Assembly (NCBI GenBank): GCA_960531495.1
Contig: OY482852.1
Coordinates: forward strand, 33,454,117 to 33,518,116
Direction: 5' to 3'
Source: Zeus faber
Taxonomy: Eukaryota > Chordata > Actinopteri > Zeiformes > Zeidae
DNA length: 64,000 bases
Position 1 is the first letter of the stretch. Each line of letters opens with the position of its first letter. A program made the translations under genes and the position numbers. This document shows, one piece after another, positions 60,641-64,000 of the stretch. The notes under the pieces were generated by a model. That model did no database searches and had not been told where the DNA came from. It saw nothing but the letters and a program-made list of their open reading frames with translations.

Positions 60641-63600
60641 AAAACTGGTTGGCAAACAACACTTTAGCAGCACATACTAGTTTATCATTGTATTTAAACT
60701 GTCTGACACTGTCACATAGTAATGGCTGAAGCGTTTAACCGATCCGCCTTTTCGACGTTTAAATCGGCTGAAAATGCGTTTTTTTCCCACATGTGTAGAC
60801 TTTGATGAAAATTATCATAACTCGAAAAATACATTTTATATGGGCCTAGAACTGGTTGACAAACAAGACTTTAGCAGCACATACTAGTTCATCATTGTAT
60901 TTAAACTGTCTTTGAGAAAGACTTAAGAAGCAAAATAATTGTTTCTCATATTAATTAAAGTTATATGGTGTACTGCAGCATTCTGAATCATTCACCTACA
61001 AAGAGACAATGGTTCGGTGTTTCTCTAATTCAGCTAGACAGCAAATCGTCCAAAGTTCTGAAAATGATCATAACTCCACAAATACATGTTAGATGGGCCT
61101 AGAACTCTGTGAGAAACACTTAAGAAGCACATAATAGTTCATCATATTAATTAAATTTCTATGCTGTACTGCAGTATTCTGAATCATGCACCTACAAAGA
61201 GACAATGGTTCGGTGTTTCTCTAATTCAGCTAGACAGCAAATCGTCCAAAGTTCTGAAAATGATCATAACTCGAAAAATACATTTTATATGGGCCTAAAA
61301 CTGGTTGACAAACAACACTTTAGCAGCACATACTAGTTTATCATTGTATTTAAACTGTCTGACACTGTCACATAGAGTAATGACTGAAGCGTTTAACCGT
61401 TCCGCCAAATCGACGTTAAAATCGGCTGAAAATGCGTTTTTTCCCACGTGTAGACTTTGATGAAAATTATCAGAACTCGAAAAATACATTTTATATGGGC
61501 CTAAAACTGGTTGACAAACAAGACTTTAGTAGCACATACTAGTTTATCATTGTATTTAAACTGTCTGACACTGTCACAGAGTAATGGCTGAAGCGTTTAA
61601 CCGATCCGCCTTTTCAACGTTTAAATCGGCTGAAAATGCGTTTTTTCCCACATGTGTAGACTTTGATGAAAATTATCATAACTCGAAAAATACATTTTAT
61701 ATGGGCCTAAAACTGGTTGACAAACAAGACTTTAGCAGCACATACTAGTTTATCATTGTATTTAAACTGTCTTTGAGAAAGACTTAAGAAGCACATAATA
61801 GTTCCTCATATTCATTAAAGTTATATGGTGTACTGCAGCATTCTAAATCATGCGTCTACAAAGAGACAATGGTTCGGTGTTTCTCTAATTCAGCTAGACA
61901 GCAAACGATCCAAAGTTCTGAAAATGATCATAACTCGAAAAATACATTTTATATGGGCCTAAAACTGGTTGACAAACAACACTTTAGCAGCACATACTAG
62001 TTTATCATTGTATTTAAACTGTCTTTGCGAAAGACTTAAGAAGCACATAATTGTTCCTCATATTAATTAAAGTTATATGGTGTACTGCAGCATTCAAAAT
62101 CATGCACCTACAAAGAGACAATTGTTCGGTGTTTCTCTAATTCAGCTAGACAGCAAATTGTCCAAAGTTCTGAACATGATCATAACTCGAAAAATACATT
62201 TTAAATGGGCCTAAAACTGTTTGAAAAACAACACTTTAGCAGCACATACTAGTTTATCATTGTATTTAAACTGTCTGACACTGTCACATAGTAATGGCTG
62301 AAGCGTTTAACCGATCCGCCTTTTCGACGTTTAAATCGGCTGAAAATGCGTTTTTTCCCACATGTGTAGACTTTGATGAAAATTATCATAACTCGAAAAA
62401 TACATTTTATATGGGCCTAAAACTGGTTGACAAACAAGACTTAACAGCACATACTAGTTCATCATTGTATTTAAACTGTCTTTGAGAAAGACTTAAGAAG
62501 CAAAATAATTGTTTCTCATATTAATTAAAGTTATATGGTGTACTGCAGCATTCTGAATCAATCACCTACAAAGAGACAATGGTTCGGTGTTTCTCTAATT
62601 CAGCTAGACAGCAAATCGTCCAAAGTTCTGAAAATGATCATAACTCCACAAATACATGTTAGATGGGCCTAGAACTCTGTGAGAAACACTTAAGAAGCAC
62701 ATAATAGTTCATCATATTAATTAAATTTCTATGCTGTACTGCAGTATTCTGAATCATGCACCTACAAAGAGACAATGGTTCGGTGTTTCTCTAATTCAGC
62801 TAGACAGCAAATCGTCCAAAGTTCTGAAAATGATCATAACTCGAAAAATACATTTTATATGGGCCTAAAACTGGTTGACAAACAACACTTTAGCAGCACA
62901 TACTAGTTTATCGTTGTATTTAAACTGTCTGACACTGTCACATAGAGTAATGACTGAAGCGTTTAACCGATCCGCCTTTTCGACGTTTAAATCGGCTGAA
63001 AATGCGTTTTTTCCCACATGTGTAGACTTTGATGAAAATTATCATAACTCGAAAAATACATTTTATATGGGCCTAAAACTGGTTGACAAACAACACTTTA
63101 GCAGCACATACTAGTTTATCATTGTATTTAAACTGTCTTTGCGAAAGACTTAAGAAGCACATAATTGTTCCTCATATTAATTAAAGTTATATGGTGTACT
63201 GCAGCATTCTAAATCATGCACCTACAAAGAGGCAATGGTTCGGTGTTTCTCAAATTCAGCTAGACAGCAAATCGTCCAAATTTCTGAAAATGATCATAAC
63301 TCGAAAAATACATTTTATATGGGCCTAAAACTGGTTGACAAACAACACTTTAGCAGCACATACTAGTTTATCATTGTATTTAAACTGTCTGACACTGTCA
63401 CATAGAGTAATGACTGAAGCGTTTAACCGTTCCGCCAAATCGACGTTAAAATCGGCTGAAAATGCGTTTTTTCCCACGTGTAGACTTTGATGAAAATTAT
63501 CAGAACTCGAAAAATACATTTTATATGGGCCTAAAACTGGTTGACAAACAAGACTTTAGTAGCACATACTAGTTTATCATTGTATTTAAACTGTCTGACA

Positions 63601-64000
63601 CTGTCACAGAGTAATGGCTGAAGCGTTTAACCGATCCGCCTTTTCGACGTTTAAATCGGCTGAAAATGCGTTTTTTCCCACATGTGTAGACTTTGATGAA
63701 AATTATCATAACTCGAAAAATACATTTTATATGGGCCTAAAACTGGTTGACAAACAACACTTTAGCAGCACATACTAGTTTATCATTGTATTTAAACTGT
63801 CTTTGCGAAAGACTTAAGAAGCACATAATTGTTCCTCGTATTAATTAAAGTTATATGGTGTACTGCAGCATTCTAAATCATGCACCTACAAAGAGGCAAT
63901 GGTTCGGTGTTTCTCAAATTCAGCTAGACAGCAAATCGTCCAAATTTCTGAAAATGATCATAACTCGAAAAATACATTTTATATGGGCCTAAAACTGGTT

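Larger units (their letters stand above)
35001..64000 (+). repeat. Right satellite array (inverted): A, B, chimeric H and mini monomers
   Basis: The same satellite as the left array on the opposite strand, continuing past the window edge. Units run from one GGGCCTA-type boundary to the next. They are A (206 or 208 bp), B (196 bp), H (about 252 bp, an A head fused to a B body) and four 85-bp mini units. From about 36540 the dominant subfamily differs from the left array: TAGACTTTGATG replaces GCACACTATGATG, and AACTCGAAAAATAC replaces AACTCGACAAATAC. A units fall into at least three types by the segment after GAAGCGTTTAACCG: ATTCGCCTTTTCG, TTCCGCCAAATCG and TTCCACCAAATCG. No gene is supported in this 29-kb stretch. 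Plus-strand 66-79-residue and minus-strand 64-residue ORFs are products of the repeat. Confidence 0.95.

Noticed and set aside
36620-63519. 64-residue minus-strand ORFs in right-array A units
   Set aside because: They exist only in the 206-bp CACGTG subtype and are antisense to the ORF of the 208-bp subtype, so they are a frame accident.
12564-64000. CENP-B box in the satellite
   Set aside because: The best candidates (TTCGACGTTTAAATCGG and TTCGGTGTTTC) do not match the core TTCG-n4-A-n2-CGGG pattern, so a centromeric call is not supported by motif.

Overview
This window is eukaryotic, almost certainly animal, nuclear DNA from a gene-poor heterochromatic block such as pericentromeric or subtelomeric satellite. 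Nothing looks bacterial: there are no operons, no Shine-Dalgarno-led genes and no rRNA or tRNA. About 58 of the 64 kb is tandem repeat. The only protein-coding element I can support is one LINE-type (non-LTR) retrotransposon with an L1/Tx1-like architecture. The species cannot be named. Tx1-like LINEs with a zinc-knuckle ORF1 are known from fish, amphibians and aquatic invertebrates, so such an animal is the best guess.

Layout. (1) 1-12563: a degenerate C-every-4-bases pyrimidine array (TTTC/AATC/ATTC/AGTC words) that runs off the left edge. It has kilobase-scale higher-order repeats. (2) 12564-29373: a satellite array of about 55 A monomers (208 bp) and 27 B monomers (196 bp), mostly as A(n)B groups, all in one orientation. 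(3) 29351-29380: an orientation switch. Satellite to the right of it is inverted. (4) 29374-29578: one A monomer in the new orientation. (5) 29579-35000: a near-complete LINE on the minus strand. It has a GC-rich 5'UTR with a perfect NRF-1 consensus, an intact ORF1 (gag-like, CCHC knuckles), an ORF2 (APE endonuclease + reverse transcriptase) with one in-frame stop near the C-terminal zinc motif, a short 3'UTR and a poly(A) tail. (6) 35001-64000: the inverted satellite array. The first 1.5 kb resembles the left array. The rest is a distinct subfamily with extra monomer forms (a 252-bp A/B chimera H and an 85-bp mini-monomer) and higher-order repeats of 1320, 2189 and 4576 bp.

How the parts relate. 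The LINE inserted inside a satellite monomer at a TTTT/A site, exactly one monomer from the orientation switch. The pyrimidine-array boundary, the orientation switch and the LINE insertion all fall within a few bases of the same monomer coordinate. The many short ORFs in the satellites and the long ORFs in the pyrimidine array are by-products of repetition and are not annotated as genes.
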